Positions 32,183-42,312 are shown, numbered from the stretch's first letter. The stretch: 64,000 nt of DNA from Brevibacterium sp. UCMA 11754 (GCF_021532275.1 NZ_JACBOT010000009.1:124001-188000), one strand, 5' to 3'. A program made the numbers and translations. Notes: generated by a model from the sequence alone, not told the origin.

Positions 32183-33535
32183 ATGTCGACCCCGACCCCG
32201 AAGCCGGTCCCGCGCCCGTCCTCTCTGCCCCGTCCACAGGCGGCGCAGACCGTGACCGGGACTACCGTTGATCATGATGCGGAAGTCCGGCGCGCAATCG
32301 AGCACGGTCGCGCTGACCAGGAGGGCAATGTCTTCGTCGTCACCGCCGACGGCGAGCGTGCGGTCGGACAGTATCCCGATGCCAGCGCTGAGGAAGCCTT
32401 GGAGTACTTCGCCAAGAAGTACGTCGACCTGGTGGAGAACGCAGCACTGCTCCGCAATCGTCTCTCCGCCGGTGCCCCCGGCCGCGAAGTGTCTTCGGCG
32501 GCGAAGACCCTGCAGGAAACCCTGCCGGAGGCCAATGTCGTCGGCGATCTCAAAGGCCTGTCTGCCACTTTGGACACCCTGATCTCGGATGCGCAGGCCA
32601 CCGAATCGAAGCAGGCTGCCCGTGCGGAAGCGGCCAAGCTCGAGGCTGCACAGGAACGCGAAGAGATCGTCGCCGAGGCTGAATCGCTGGCCAAGCGCGA
32701 TCCCGCGAAGATCCAGTGGAAGCAGTCCGGGGCACGTCTGCGTGAGCTCTTCGCCCAGTGGAAGGACATGCAGCGCAGCGGTCCCAGACTGCCGCGTGCC
32801 GTGGATCAGGAGCTGTGGGGCCGCTTCTCGCAGGCTCGGAACACGTTCGAGCACAAGCGCAAGGAATTCTTCGCAGAGCTCGACAAGCAGAACTCCGAAG
32901 GCAAACGGATCAAGGAGAAGCTCGTCGTCGAGGCGGAGTCACTGTCAGACTCGACCGACTTCCGCAATGTGTCGCAGAAGTACAAAGACCTCATGAACCA
33001 GTGGAAGAAGGCTCCACGTGCCTCGCGCAAGGACGATGATGCTCTCTGGGCGCGCTTCCGTGCCGCCCAGGATGTCTTCTTTGCGGCTCGAGATGCCGAG
33101 AATGCTGCCGTCGACGAGGAGTACAAGGGCAACCTTGAGGCCAAAGAGGAGATCTTGGCCAGGGCGCAGGGTCTGCTGCCGATCGGTGATATTGCCGTGG
33201 CGAAGAAGGAGCTGCGCGTTATTCAGGACGAGTGGGAGGCTGCCGGCAAGGTGCCTCGGGCTGATGTGTCCCGCATGGAGAACGGGCTGCGTGATGTCGA
33301 ACGCGCCCTCTCCGATGCCGAAAGCGCCGAATGGAAGCGCAGCAACCCGGAGACCAAGGCACGCACGTCCGGTGCGCTGAGCCAGCTCGACGATTCGATC
33401 GCCGAGCTGGAGCAGAAGTACGAGAAGGCGAAGGCCGGTGGCGACGAGAAGGCCGTCGCTGAGGCACAGTCGGCACTCGACGCACGTCGGGCCTGGCGAG
33501 ACCAGCTGGCTCAGACAGCTGCCGAATTGGGCTGA
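32183..33535 (+). CDS. DUF349-domain coiled-coil protein
   Basis: A 450-residue, strongly helical and charged protein. At least three DUF349 repeats can be seen, each with a W-K core: IQWKQSGARLRELFAQWKDM, SQKYKDLMNQWKKAPRASRK, and LRVIQDEWEAAGKVPRADVS. The first 35 residues are Pro/Thr-rich and disordered, and the end (SQLDDSIAELEQKYEKAK) is coiled coil. There is no signal peptide. Function unknown. The ATG at 32183 follows AAGGTGAG. It sits between the metallo-hydrolase and rel, its usual actinobacterial setting. Confidence 0.88.
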   Translation: MSTPTPKPVPRPSSLPRPQAAQTVTGTTVDHDAEVRRAIEHGRADQEGNVFVVTADGERAVGQYPDASAEEALEYFAKKYVDLVENAALLRNRLSAGAPGREVSSAAKTLQETLPEANVVGDLKGLSATLDTLISDAQATESKQAARAEAAKLEAAQEREEIVAEAESLAKRDPAKIQWKQSGARLRELFAQWKDMQRSGPRLPRAVDQELWGRFSQARNTFEHKRKEFFAELDKQNSEGKRIKEKLVVEAESLSDSTDFRNVSQKYKDLMNQWKKAPRASRKDDDALWARFRAAQDVFFAARDAENAAVDEEYKGNLEAKEEILARAQGLLPIGDIAVAKKELRVIQDEWEAAGKVPRADVSRMENGLRDVERALSDAESAEWKRSNPETKARTSGALSQLDDSIAELEQKYEKAKAGGDEKAVAEAQSALDARRAWRDQLAQTAAELG

Positions 33536-33596
33536 TTGGGCTTCCACAGCCTGGCGACCATGAGTCGCGGTTTATCCACAGATCGGGTCTTCGGTC

Positions 33597-33640
33597 TTGA
33601 ACACGCCTCCATACAGCGCAATAGTGGCTGTATGGAGGCG
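33597..33640 (+). promoter_or_regulatory. Promoter and 13-bp palindrome over the start of the AbiEi-like gene
   Basis: TTGAAC (33597-33602) and AATAGT (33620-33625) are 17 bp apart. A perfect inverted repeat, CGCCTCCATACAG at 33604-33616 and its complement at 33628-33640, lies across the spacer and the ATG at 33632, with the -10 in its 11-base loop. A protein bound here would block RNA polymerase; as RNA it would form a hairpin over the start. Confidence 0.55.
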
Positions 33641-34192
33641 ATGTTTCATCTGCGCGACTACAGCTATGAGCACCTCACCGAACTGACGCTGGACGGGCTG
33701 CTGACGCGGCTGACCGAGTCCACTTGGGTCCGCAAGGGCGCTGTGCTCAGCTCAGAGGACCGCATGGCGGCGCTGCGGGCGCAGATCCCGCCGCGCCTTG
33801 TGCTCTCCCATGACATCGCGTGGTGGGTTCACACCGGCCTTGGCAGAGCTCCGAGTCCGCTGACGTTCATCACCTATCCGAGGCGGCGCTACGTCGACGG
33901 CTGCGACGTCGTCGTTCATGAGCTCACCATTGCGCCCGACGAATGGGAACTGATCAGCGATCTGCCCATCACCACGGAGGACAGAACGCTCTACGACCTG
34001 CTGCTCCCCCACCTGCGCAGCCCCGATGAACGTTCGGCCCAGGTCGTGAAGAACCTCATCGACGAACTGCCCGGAAGAGCCAGACAACGGTTCCGCATGT
34101 ATCTGGCGGAGATGTCCCGCAGGCCATATGTCGCCCACATGCGAACCGTCTTCGAGCGGACCTGTGCCGCATCAGACCGCGATAGACGCTGA
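33632..34192 (+). CDS. AbiEi-antitoxin-like small protein
   Basis: The 186-residue product (start ATG 33632, or 33641 three codons later) has a short helical N-terminus followed by LVLSHDIAWWVHTGLGRAPS, LTFITYPRRRYVDGCDVVVHE and TTEDRTLYDLL. This order recalls the AbiEi/type IV antitoxin family, whose members often lack a toxin partner in actinobacteria. No AbiEii nucleotidyltransferase is adjacent. The family call is from memory of the pattern, so moderate. It converges with rel. Confidence 0.55.
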   Translation: MEAMFHLRDYSYEHLTELTLDGLLTRLTESTWVRKGAVLSSEDRMAALRAQIPPRLVLSHDIAWWVHTGLGRAPSPLTFITYPRRRYVDGCDVVVHELTIAPDEWELISDLPITTEDRTLYDLLLPHLRSPDERSAQVVKNLIDELPGRARQRFRMYLAEMSRRPYVAHMRTVFERTCAASDRDRR

Positions 34193-34224
34193 CCCTCTGC
34201 GAGACAATATGAACCGGGTCGCCT

Positions 34225-36522
34225 TCAGCCCCCGGCGATGCGGTAGACGTCGAAGACCCCTTCGACCTTGCGAACTGCCGAGAGTACGGTATCGAGATGG
34301 CTGGCGTCGCTCATCTCGAAGACGAACTTCGACTGGGCGACTCGGGCCCGGGACGTGGCGACCGAGGCGGACAGGATGTTGACGTGGGTCTCGGTGAGAA
34401 CCTTCGTGATGTCCGAGAGCAGACCTGAGCGGTCCAAGGCCTCGACCTGAATCTGAACAAGGTAGATGCCGCTGGTCGTCTCCCCCCAGGAGACATCGAC
34501 CATCCGCTCAGGCTCCCGCTCGAGGGACGCAATGTTGGGACAGTCCACACGGTGCACGGAGACTCCAGAACCACGGGTGACGAATCCGAGGATCTCATCA
34601 CCGGGCACCGGCGTGCAGCAGCGGGCGAGTTTCACCAGGACGTCGTCGACGCCTTTGACTGTCACTCCCCCGGACGAGGAATGATGGCCCGAGGACTGAC
34701 CTGTGCGATTGCGCGGTGACGGTGGCAGTACCGTCTCTTCGTCGTCGTCTCCAACCTCTTTTGCCAACAGATCAACGACGTGGGCGGCCGAGCTCACTCC
34801 GTTGCCGATCGCGGCGTAGAGCGCGGTGACATCGGGCAGGCGAAGCTCTGTGGCCACAACCTGCAGCGCTTGCTGACTCATCAGCGCCGAGGCGGAGAGC
34901 GTGTGACGCCGCATTGCCCGCGCCAGCTGCTCGCGACCGTTCTCGATCGCTTCTTCGCGGCGTTCTTTGGAGAACCACTGGCGGATCTTGCTGCGTGCGC
35001 GAGGGCTCTTGACGAAGCCCAACCAGTCACGGCTGGGGCCTGCGTTCTCATCTTTCGAGGTGAAGACTTCGACCGAGTCGCCGTTCTTCAGCTCGGTGTC
35101 GAGCGCGACGAGACGACCGTTGACCCGGGCGCCCATGGTCTTGTGCCCGACCTCGGTGTGAACCGCATACGAGAAGTCGACGGGCGTCGCCCCTGCCGGC
35201 AGGCTCATCACGTCACCCTTGGGGGTGAAGACGTAGACCTCTTTCGAATTCACCTCATAGCGGAGGTTGTCGAGGAACTCATCGGGGTCGCTGACCTCGC
35301 GCTGCCATTCCAGCAACTGCCGCAGCCATGCTGCGTCGTCAACTTCGCCGTCATCTGAGACTTTGACCGACCGTGCGGTATTCGACGTCGCGGCCTTAGA
35401 TACGTTGCGGCGATCCTTGTACTTCCAGTGGGCGGCGACGCCGAATTCTGCGCGCCGGTCCATTTCATGGGTTCGGATCTGGATCTCCACGGGTTTCCCG
35501 TTCGGTCCGATCACCGTCGTGTGCAGGCTCTGGTACATGTTGTACTTCGGCATCGCGATGTAGTCTTTGAACCGTCCGGGGACAGGATTCCACCGGGCAT
35601 GGACTATCCCCAGCGTGGCGTAGCACTCGCGAACGGTCTCGACGAGGACACGAACTCCGACGAGGTCGTAGATGTCGGCGAATTCGTGACCGCCGACGAC
35701 CATCTTCTGATAGATCGAGTAGTAGTGCTTCGGTCGCCCTGTGATCGCGGCTTCGATGTTTGACTGCGCGAGCTCCGATTGGAGTTCGCTGGAGACCGTG
35801 GCCAGGTACTTCTCACGTTGAGGTGCCCTATCGGCGACGAGTCGCACCACTTCGTCGTAGACCTTCGGGTGGAGAACCTGGAAGGACAGATCCTCAAGTT
35901 CCCACTTGATCGTATTCATGCCGAGGCGGTGAGCCAATGGGGCGTAGATCTCGAGGGTCTCACGAGCCTTCTTCGTGCTCGATGAGGCGGGTACGAAACG
36001 CCAGGTGCGGGCGTTGTGAAGACGGTCTGCAAGTTTGATGACGAGGACACGGATGTCCTTGGCCATGGCCACGATCATCTTCCGCACGGTCTCCGACTGC
36101 GCGGCCTGGCCATAGGTGAGTTTGTCGAGCTTCGTCACTCCGTCGACCATCGCGGCGACCTCGGGACCGAACTCCTCGGTGAGTTCCTTCAAGGAGTAGG
36201 AGGTGTCTTCGACGGTGTCGTGGAGCAGCGCGGCGGCGAGGGTGACCGGCAGCATACCGATCTCAGCCAAGATCGTGGCCACGGCCACGGGGTGCGTGAT
36301 GTAGTCATCACCCGACCTGCGGGTCTGACCTCGGTGGGCCTGTTCTGCGACCTGATAGGCCCGGACCACCAGGTCGATGTCGGCCTTCGGGTGATTAGAC
36401 TGCAGAGCCCTGATCATCGGACCGAGGACGCGTGGGTAGCCAGGGTTGTTCTGCGCCCTGGCCGCCCACCAAGCTAAGCGGGAGATGCCTCGCGGACGGC
36501 GCGAATCGGCGGAAGAAGCCAT
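34225..36522 (-). CDS. rel: Bifunctional (p)ppGpp synthetase/hydrolase Rel
   Basis: Rel makes and degrades the alarmone (p)ppGpp in the stringent response. Order: HD hydrolase with LLHDTVEDTSYS (His101-Asp102) and KLADRLHNARTW; synthetase with RFKDYIAMPKYNMYQSLHT, whose RFKD motif marks the bifunctional type; TGS domain around YVFTPKGDVMSLPAGATPVD; a Zn-finger-like region with CCTPVPGDEI; and a C-terminal ACT domain. 765 residues. The ATG at 36522 follows AAAGGGG. Located 16 bp after secF. Confidence 0.97.
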   Translation of the reverse strand: MASSADSRRPRGISRLAWWAARAQNNPGYPRVLGPMIRALQSNHPKADIDLVVRAYQVAEQAHRGQTRRSGDDYITHPVAVATILAEIGMLPVTLAAALLHDTVEDTSYSLKELTEEFGPEVAAMVDGVTKLDKLTYGQAAQSETVRKMIVAMAKDIRVLVIKLADRLHNARTWRFVPASSSTKKARETLEIYAPLAHRLGMNTIKWELEDLSFQVLHPKVYDEVVRLVADRAPQREKYLATVSSELQSELAQSNIEAAITGRPKHYYSIYQKMVVGGHEFADIYDLVGVRVLVETVRECYATLGIVHARWNPVPGRFKDYIAMPKYNMYQSLHTTVIGPNGKPVEIQIRTHEMDRRAEFGVAAHWKYKDRRNVSKAATSNTARSVKVSDDGEVDDAAWLRQLLEWQREVSDPDEFLDNLRYEVNSKEVYVFTPKGDVMSLPAGATPVDFSYAVHTEVGHKTMGARVNGRLVALDTELKNGDSVEVFTSKDENAGPSRDWLGFVKSPRARSKIRQWFSKERREEAIENGREQLARAMRRHTLSASALMSQQALQVVATELRLPDVTALYAAIGNGVSSAAHVVDLLAKEVGDDDEETVLPPSPRNRTGQSSGHHSSSGGVTVKGVDDVLVKLARCCTPVPGDEILGFVTRGSGVSVHRVDCPNIASLEREPERMVDVSWGETTSGIYLVQIQVEALDRSGLLSDITKVLTETHVNILSASVATSRARVAQSKFVFEMSDASHLDTVLSAVRKVEGVFDVYRIAGG

Positions 36523-36538
36523 GACATCCCCTTTCTGC

Positions 36539-37555
36539 TCAGACCTCGGCGTGAATCACCGGTGGAACATCTTCTGCTCCATTCTTCAAGCGTAGTTCAC
36601 GCACGGCCTCTTCCTGTTCCTTGACCGCAGGTTCATTTGCCCGCAGAAGGGCATAGAGAGGACTGGCGACGAACAACGTCGAAGCTGCTGCCACAATCGT
36701 ACCGATGAACAGCGACAGTGAGATGTCGACCAAAGTTCCCGCGCCGAGCAGGAATACACCGATGAAGAGAATCGATGCGATCGGGAGCACCGACACGACA
36801 GAGGTATTGATCGAACGAACTGTTGTCTGATTGACGCCGAGGTTGACCAACTCGGAGAATTTCAGATTGCGTTTGTCCTTGAACCGGGTCGTATTCTCTC
36901 TGATCTTGTCGAAGACCACCACAGTGTCGTAGAGCGAGAAGCTCAAGACTGTGAGGAAGCCGATCACCGCCTCAGGGGTGATCTCGAACCCTGTTGCGGA
37001 ATAGATGCCCGTCGTGATGATCATGACGACCAACAGCCCGACGATCGCTGCCAGAGACATCTTCCAAGTCCGGAAGTACAGCGCCATCACGATCATTGCG
37101 ATGCCGACGAAGATGACGAGAGCACGGATCATCTTCTCTGTCACATCCTGGCCCCACTCGGGGCCGACGAACGTGGATGTGACGTCTTCTGCCTTGACGT
37201 CGTATCCGCTCACGAGACCGTCACGCACTTCCTGCATCTGGTCATCGCTGAGCTGGTTCGTCTCGATCTTCACAGCTGTATCGCTCGTAGGAGTCAGACG
37301 TGGTTCGGAATTGTCCACGACCCCGGCGACGATGTCTTCGCCCTTGGCCGGCGCAGTGTCCGAGACGTGGTCGACCTGGAACTGCGATCCGCCCTTGAAG
37401 GCAATGCCGAAGTTGAATCCTGCGATCAACGGCACGAGCAGTGACAGAAGGACCAGACCGCCGGTGATCAGCAGCCAGAGTTTGGCCTTCCCGACGAAGG
37501 GAATCGATGACTCACCGTTGTGGAGCCGGTTGCCCCAGGCAAAGAACCGTTTCAC
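36539..37555 (-). CDS. secF: Protein translocase subunit SecF
   Basis: SecF works with SecD to use proton motive force in late steps of Sec export. Six membrane helices fit the 338-residue chain; the first periplasmic part has GFNFGIAFKGGSQFQVDHVS, and the core has VIGFLTVLSFSLYDTVVVFD and RSINTSVVSVLPIASILF. The start is a GTG at 37555 overlapping the secD stop (GTGA). Confidence 0.96.
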   Translation of the reverse strand: MKRFFAWGNRLHNGESSIPFVGKAKLWLLITGGLVLLSLLVPLIAGFNFGIAFKGGSQFQVDHVSDTAPAKGEDIVAGVVDNSEPRLTPTSDTAVKIETNQLSDDQMQEVRDGLVSGYDVKAEDVTSTFVGPEWGQDVTEKMIRALVIFVGIAMIVMALYFRTWKMSLAAIVGLLVVMIITTGIYSATGFEITPEAVIGFLTVLSFSLYDTVVVFDKIRENTTRFKDKRNLKFSELVNLGVNQTTVRSINTSVVSVLPIASILFIGVFLLGAGTLVDISLSLFIGTIVAAASTLFVASPLYALLRANEPAVKEQEEAVRELRLKNGAEDVPPVIHAEV

Positions 37556-39876
37556 TTGTCTGCCTCCTTGCCATTGTCGGCAGAATCTTCGGCGGCCTTC
37601 TTCTCAGCCGCCTTACGCTCTGCGATCGTGCCACCGGTTCGTGCCGAGTTCGTCGACGACGTGGTCTTCTTCTTCGACTTCTTCTCGGTCGCCTCATCGA
37701 CTGGCTCTGTGAAATCAGAGACCTCGTCGGAATCGGTGGACCGAGACTGCTTCGACCGTTTGGTCGTCGTACCACGAGACTGGCTGGATGACTCGGATCC
37801 GGCTTCGACCTTCGACTTCGACGATGCAGACGGCGAAGTTGTCGACTCGCCAGTCGACTCCTCAACCGAATCCGCCTCAGCGTCGGGGGACATTCCTGCC
37901 TTGCGGATTCGAGCCTTCTCCCGTCTGCGTGCCTCCGGCGACTTCTCGTCATCGTCGATGCTGAGGTTCAGAGCGCCACGGTAGGCAGCGGGCTTGACAC
38001 CCAACAGCCTCGGATCCATACCGGACATCGGATGGCCCTGACCGAAGAACTTGGTGCGTGCGAGCACTTCCAACATTGGGTGCGTGAACAGGAAGACGAT
38101 GAGGACGTCGATGATCACCGTCAGGCCCAGGGTGAAGGCGAACCCGCGCACGGAACCGACAGCCAAGATATAGAGGATGACTGCGGCGAGCATATTCACT
38201 GCCTTGGACGCCCAGATGGTGCGCTTGGCACGATCCCAACCGACCTCAACTGCAGACAGCAGTTGTCTGCCGCTGCGCAATTCGTCTCTGACTCGTTCGA
38301 AGTAGACGATGAACGAGTCCGCCGCCATGCCGATGCCGATGATGATACCGGCGACACCTGCCAATGACAGTCGATATCCGTATCTCCACGAAGCCAGAAG
38401 CAGCAGGAGATAAGTCAGCACTCCGGCGACGACAAGACTCGAGACCGTGACCAGGCCGAGCACTCGGTACTGCAGGAGCGAATAGATGACGACGAGGATG
38501 AGTCCGACGAGACCGGTGAGCAGGCCGATATTGAGGTAATTGGTACCCAACGTCGGCGAAATCTGATCCTCGCTCTGGACCTGGAAGCTCAACGGCAGAG
38601 AGCCGTTCTTGAGCTGGTCGGCCAGGGTCTGTGCCTCGTCAAGAGTGAAATTGCCCGAGATCTCGGCATTGCCGTCAGTGATCGCTACGTTCGATGTCGG
38701 GGCCGAAAGCACGTTCCCGTCAAGAGCGATGGCGAACTGGTTGTACGGCTGCTGCTTACCGGTGATGTCCGAGGTGATCTGCTTGAAGATCTCACGCCCG
38801 ACGCCGTCGAACTTGAGGTTCACCGCAGGCTGGTTGGTCTGCACTCCGTTGGCGCCCGTCGAATAGCCGAAGTTGGCATCTGCGAGATGCTCGCCCGAGA
38901 GTTCGACGGGGCCCAAGATGTACTTGGCCTCTCCGTCCTTGCCACAGGCGACGACCGGTTCATCGGAGGGCTGCTGCTGTCCACCGGTCCGATTCTTCGG
39001 ATCGGTGCAGTCGAGCTCCGAGTACTTCTTGATGATGGACTCGGTCTGCCACTTGTCGACGTCCTTCTCGGGGTCGAAGAGCGGTCGCGGCGTCGAATCA
39101 GTGACCTTCGTGTCGTCGCCCTTGCCGGACCCGCTCGCCTCGGCCGCCTGTTGGCCGCTCTTCTCTCCGGATTTCTCAGCGTCCTTGCCTGCCGGTCCGG
39201 GAACGCTGCCACCGGCGTTGGCGACATCGCTGCCGCCGGCCTTCGCAACATCGCCACCACCGGTCTTGGCAACTTCGCCGCCACCGGCAGGTGCATCCCC
39301 GCTGTCCTGGCCCTGTGCTCCAGCGCCGCCCTGACCGCTGCCGTCGGCCTGTGCACCGGCACCGCCACCGGTGAGATCTTCGAGGCGCTTCTTCTCCTCG
39401 TCGGTGAGTCCTTCGGAGGGGTCCTGCTGCTCTCCCCCGCCGCTCTTCTCCTGTTCCTTCTGGATATCCTCCTGGGAACGAGGGTCACCGACGAGTGCGA
39501 CTCGACGGAAGACGAGCTGCGCGGAAGAACGGACCAGGTTGCGTGTCTCCTCGTCCGGGTTGCCCGGCAGGTTCACAACGATGTTGCGATCACCTTGGGT
39601 CGTGATCTCGGCTTCGGAGACACCGGTCGAGTCCACACGCTGTCGAATGATCGACACAGCTTGGTCAAGCTGTTCCTTGCTGATGTCCGTGTCCTCTGAA
39701 ACCTGGGGCTCCAGGATGATCGAGGTTCCGCCCTCGAGGTCGAGTGCGAGCTTCGGGGTGGTCGTGGCATCTGACCATACGACACCGCCAGCAATGACGC
39801 CGAGGAGCAGTGCAGCGACGATCGACAGCCACACGAAGCGCAAACCAGGACGTGGCTTTTCTTCAATATCAGACAC
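37552..39876 (-). CDS. secD: Protein translocase subunit SecD, enlarged
   Basis: SecD pulls exported proteins across the membrane together with SecF. After a first helix (about 14-34), the external domain starts LALDLEGGTSIILEPQ; the membrane part has VVAGVLTYLLLL and GIGMAADSFIVYFERVRDE. At 774 residues it is much longer than the usual 520-620. The extra length is a Gly/Ala/Gln-rich insertion (about 131-262) in the external domain, including three near-copies of GGGDVAKA, plus a 130-residue charged cytoplasmic tail rich in Ser, Glu and Lys. Start GTG 39876. Confidence 0.95.
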   Translation of the reverse strand: MSDIEEKPRPGLRFVWLSIVAALLLGVIAGGVVWSDATTTPKLALDLEGGTSIILEPQVSEDTDISKEQLDQAVSIIRQRVDSTGVSEAEITTQGDRNIVVNLPGNPDEETRNLVRSSAQLVFRRVALVGDPRSQEDIQKEQEKSGGGEQQDPSEGLTDEEKKRLEDLTGGGAGAQADGSGQGGAGAQGQDSGDAPAGGGEVAKTGGGDVAKAGGSDVANAGGSVPGPAGKDAEKSGEKSGQQAAEASGSGKGDDTKVTDSTPRPLFDPEKDVDKWQTESIIKKYSELDCTDPKNRTGGQQQPSDEPVVACGKDGEAKYILGPVELSGEHLADANFGYSTGANGVQTNQPAVNLKFDGVGREIFKQITSDITGKQQPYNQFAIALDGNVLSAPTSNVAITDGNAEISGNFTLDEAQTLADQLKNGSLPLSFQVQSEDQISPTLGTNYLNIGLLTGLVGLILVVIYSLLQYRVLGLVTVSSLVVAGVLTYLLLLLASWRYGYRLSLAGVAGIIIGIGMAADSFIVYFERVRDELRSGRQLLSAVEVGWDRAKRTIWASKAVNMLAAVILYILAVGSVRGFAFTLGLTVIIDVLIVFLFTHPMLEVLARTKFFGQGHPMSGMDPRLLGVKPAAYRGALNLSIDDDEKSPEARRREKARIRKAGMSPDAEADSVEESTGESTTSPSASSKSKVEAGSESSSQSRGTTTKRSKQSRSTDSDEVSDFTEPVDEATEKKSKKKTTSSTNSARTGGTIAERKAAEKKAAEDSADNGKEADK

Positions 39877-39909
39877 GTTTCAGCTTTCGATTGAGTGCAG
39901 TGAACGAAG

Positions 39910-40518
39910 TCAGTTCTTCTTGTTGTTCTCAGGATCGGAAGAATCGGTGCCTGATGCGTCAGCATCGGTGTCACCGGAACCATCCACAACGTCGTCGGCA
40001 CGCTCAGCCCCGGGAGCATCGTTGCCGATGACGGAGTCTGCATCGTCGGCCTTGGCCTGATCAGCATCCGTGTTCAGCCCGGTGTCGGAGTCAACCACAT
40101 CGTCTGCGGAAAGGTCCGCATCCTTATCGGTGTACTCGGCCCGCTTACGCTCATTCATAGCGTCGAGTTCTGCGTCGGTGATCGCCGGGGTATCCGTGCC
40201 CTCAGCGTCGTCGGCTACGTCGGCAGATCCTGCAACAGCGCCGCCGGCGGCAGCGCCTTCGGTTTCAGGGTTGTTGATCTGGCCGATTGCCTGGCGGTGA
40301 ACGCGGAGCACAGTGCCGGGGCTCGACTCGATGGTGACCTGGTTGTTTTCATCGTCGATGGACAGGACCGTGCCGAAGACACCGAACGTCGTCATCACGG
40401 TAGCCCCGGGGACGAGTCCAGTCTTGATCTGCTCTGCACGCGCCTTCTGTTTACGCCGAGAATTGAATAGGAAAAAAATGAGCAACGCTGCAAGCGCGAG
40501 AGGGATCAATAAATCCAC
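39910..40518 (-). CDS. yajC: Preprotein translocase subunit YajC, with acidic tail
   Basis: YajC is the small accessory subunit of SecDF. The N-terminal 85 residues are standard: one membrane helix, FFLFNSRRKQKARAEQIKTG, then VMTTFGVFGTVLSID. The remaining 115 residues are an Asp/Ala-rich disordered tail (for example AGSADVADDAEGTD), unlike the short proteins of most bacteria but seen in actinobacteria. Start GTG 40518 with AAAGGTAG upstream. First gene of yajC-secD-secF-rel. Confidence 0.92.
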   Translation of the reverse strand: MDLLIPLALAALLIFFLFNSRRKQKARAEQIKTGLVPGATVMTTFGVFGTVLSIDDENNQVTIESSPGTVLRVHRQAIGQINNPETEGAAAGGAVAGSADVADDAEGTDTPAITDAELDAMNERKRAEYTDKDADLSADDVVDSDTGLNTDADQAKADDADSVIGNDAPGAERADDVVDGSGDTDADASGTDSSDPENNKKN

Positions 40519-40599
40519 AGGTATCTACCTTTCATAAGAACGAACCAGTCCACTACCTTAGTTCGTACTCAGTACTCAAGGCGAACTCAATTGCCGGGA

Positions 40600-41703
40600 T
40601 CAGAACTCATAGTTTGCTGGGATCTGCATCCCAAGGTGTTTCCAGGCTGCTGACGTCGCAACTCGACCGCGCGGAGTGCGGCTGATGAGTCCTTCTCGCA
40701 CAAGGTAGGGTTCCGATACGGTTTCAACGGTGTCGGCCTCTTCTCCGACGGAAACAGCGATGGTTCCAAGGCCAACCGGCCCCCCGGCAAAACGTTTGCA
40801 CAGAACTTGCAGCACCGAACGGTCAAGACGATCCAGTCCAAGTTCGTCGACCTCGTAGACCTTGAGTGCCGTGAGCGCTGCGGCCTCATCGATGATGCCG
40901 GTTCCGCGTACCTGCGCCCAGTCTCTGACTCTTCGCAGGAGGCGGTTGGCAACTCGAGGAGTGCCGCGAGACCGGGTTGAGATCTCTTTCAGACCTGCAA
41001 GGTCTGCTTCGATTCCGAGCATGTGGGCTGACCGCTTCAGGACGGTCAGGAGATCATCGCTTGAGTAGAAGTCTAAGAGTCCGGTGAATCCGAACCGGTC
41101 GCGCAGAGGTGCGGGCAGCAGACCAGAACGAGTCGTGGCCCCGACCATGGTGAACTGGGGCAGGTCGAGCGGAATCGCTGTGGCGCCGGGGCCTTTGCCG
41201 ACGATGACATCGACACGGAAGTCTTCCATCGCGACATAGAGCATCTCTTCTGCGGCGCGAGCCATCCGGTGGATTTCGTCGATGAAGAGGACTTCGCCTT
41301 CCTCCAAGGATGAGAGGATCGCTGCGAGATCTCCTGCATGCTGAACTGCCGGCCCGGAGGTGACGCGCAGACTCGTCTGCATCTCATGCGCGATGATCAT
41401 CGCCAGCGTCGTCTTCCCCAGGCCGGGAGGCCCCGAGAGCAGCACGTGGTCGGGAGCCCTGTTCCGTGCTTTCGCAGCATCGAGCACGAGGGACAGCTGT
41501 TCACGGACCTGTGGTTGGCCGATGAAATCCTGCAGTCCTTTGGGACGAAGCGCAGCTTCCGCATCGCGCTCGGCGGTCTCCGCGCGCCCCGAGACCAAAC
41601 GCTCCTCTTCTGCACCGGTCAGTTCCTGATCGCCGAATTCCATTTCGTAGGACTTGGTTCCACCGTCGTAGGAGGTGTTTCCACCGTCATGGGAGTGAGT
41701 CAC
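40600..41703 (-). CDS. ruvB: Holliday junction branch migration helicase RuvB
   Basis: RuvB is the hexameric motor that drives branch migration with RuvA. Walker A is GPPGLGKTT, Walker [16 protein letters not shown], sensor [19 protein letters not shown], and the C-terminal winged helix ends [12 protein letters not shown]. 367 residues including an acidic N-terminal lead of about 25. The GTG at 41703 overlaps the ruvA stop (GTGA). Confidence 0.97.
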   Translation of the reverse strand: MTHSHDGGNTSYDGGTKSYEMEFGDQELTGAEEERLVSGRAETAERDAEAALRPKGLQDFIGQPQVREQLSLVLDAAKARNRAPDHVLLSGPPGLGKTTLAMIIAHEMQTSLRVTSGPAVQHAGDLAAILSSLEEGEVLFIDEIHRMARAAEEMLYVAMEDFRVDVIVGKGPGATAIPLDLPQFTMVGATTRSGLLPAPLRDRFGFTGLLDFYSSDDLLTVLKRSAHMLGIEADLAGLKEISTRSRGTPRVANRLLRRVRDWAQVRGTGIIDEAAALTALKVYEVDELGLDRLDRSVLQVLCKRFAGGPVGLGTIAVSVGEEADTVETVSEPYLVREGLISRTPRGRVATSAAWKHLGMQIPANYEF

Positions 41704-42296
41704 TTCCTTGCACCCAGAACCTTGAGTGAGGCCTTCAGGAGCGCCGAGGTGCCCGCATTCTGGCCGAGATCATTGACTACTTCCTGCACGACGTCTGCGG
41801 CCTGTGCTTCTTTCCAGCCAAGACCGACCAGGGCGTCAACGACCTGCTGGTTCGCACCGCCGAACGACAGTTGTGGCCCTGGCTCCGATGCGGAGAGCTT
41901 CGGCAGTTTGTTCTCGAGTTCGAGGATGATTCGGGAAGCGCCTTTTTTGCCGATTCCTGGTACGCGAGTCAGCGCGTTGGCGTCCTGATTCGAGATCGCG
42001 GCTGCCAGTTCGCCCGGCCCCATCACCGACAGGATCGCCATGGCCAGGCGGGGACCGATTCCGGAGATCGACAGCAGCACTTCGAACGTGTGGTTCTCGT
42101 CTTCTGTTCCGAAGCCGAAGAGAGTCATGGAGTCTTCACGCACAACCAGGGTGGTCACGAGTTCGATATCTGCACCATGCCGTGTGTTTGAAAGGGTATC
42201 CGGCGTGACGTTGACTCTGCGTCCGACACCATAGGTGAGAATCACGAGGTGGTCAGCTGCGATGCGATGGACCGTACCGCTGAGGAAACTGATCAC
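41700..42296 (-). CDS. ruvA: Holliday junction protein RuvA
   Basis: RuvA tetramers hold the junction for RuvB. From GTG 42296 (AAAGG seven bases upstream) the protein begins [20 protein letters not shown] and has the helix-hairpin-helix pair [16 protein letters not shown] and [20 protein letters not shown]; domain III ends the chain. 198 residues. A LexA-like palindrome lies 17-32 bp upstream, so SOS control of ruvAB is likely. Confidence 0.96.
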   Translation of the reverse strand: MISFLSGTVHRIAADHLVILTYGVGRRVNVTPDTLSNTRHGADIELVTTLVVREDSMTLFGFGTEDENHTFEVLLSISGIGPRLAMAILSVMGPGELAAAISNQDANALTRVPGIGKKGASRIILELENKLPKLSASEPGPQLSFGGANQQVVDALVGLGWKEAQAADVVQEVVNDLGQNAGTSALLKASLKVLGARK

Positions 42297-42312
42297 GGCC
42301 TGCCTTTCGAGT

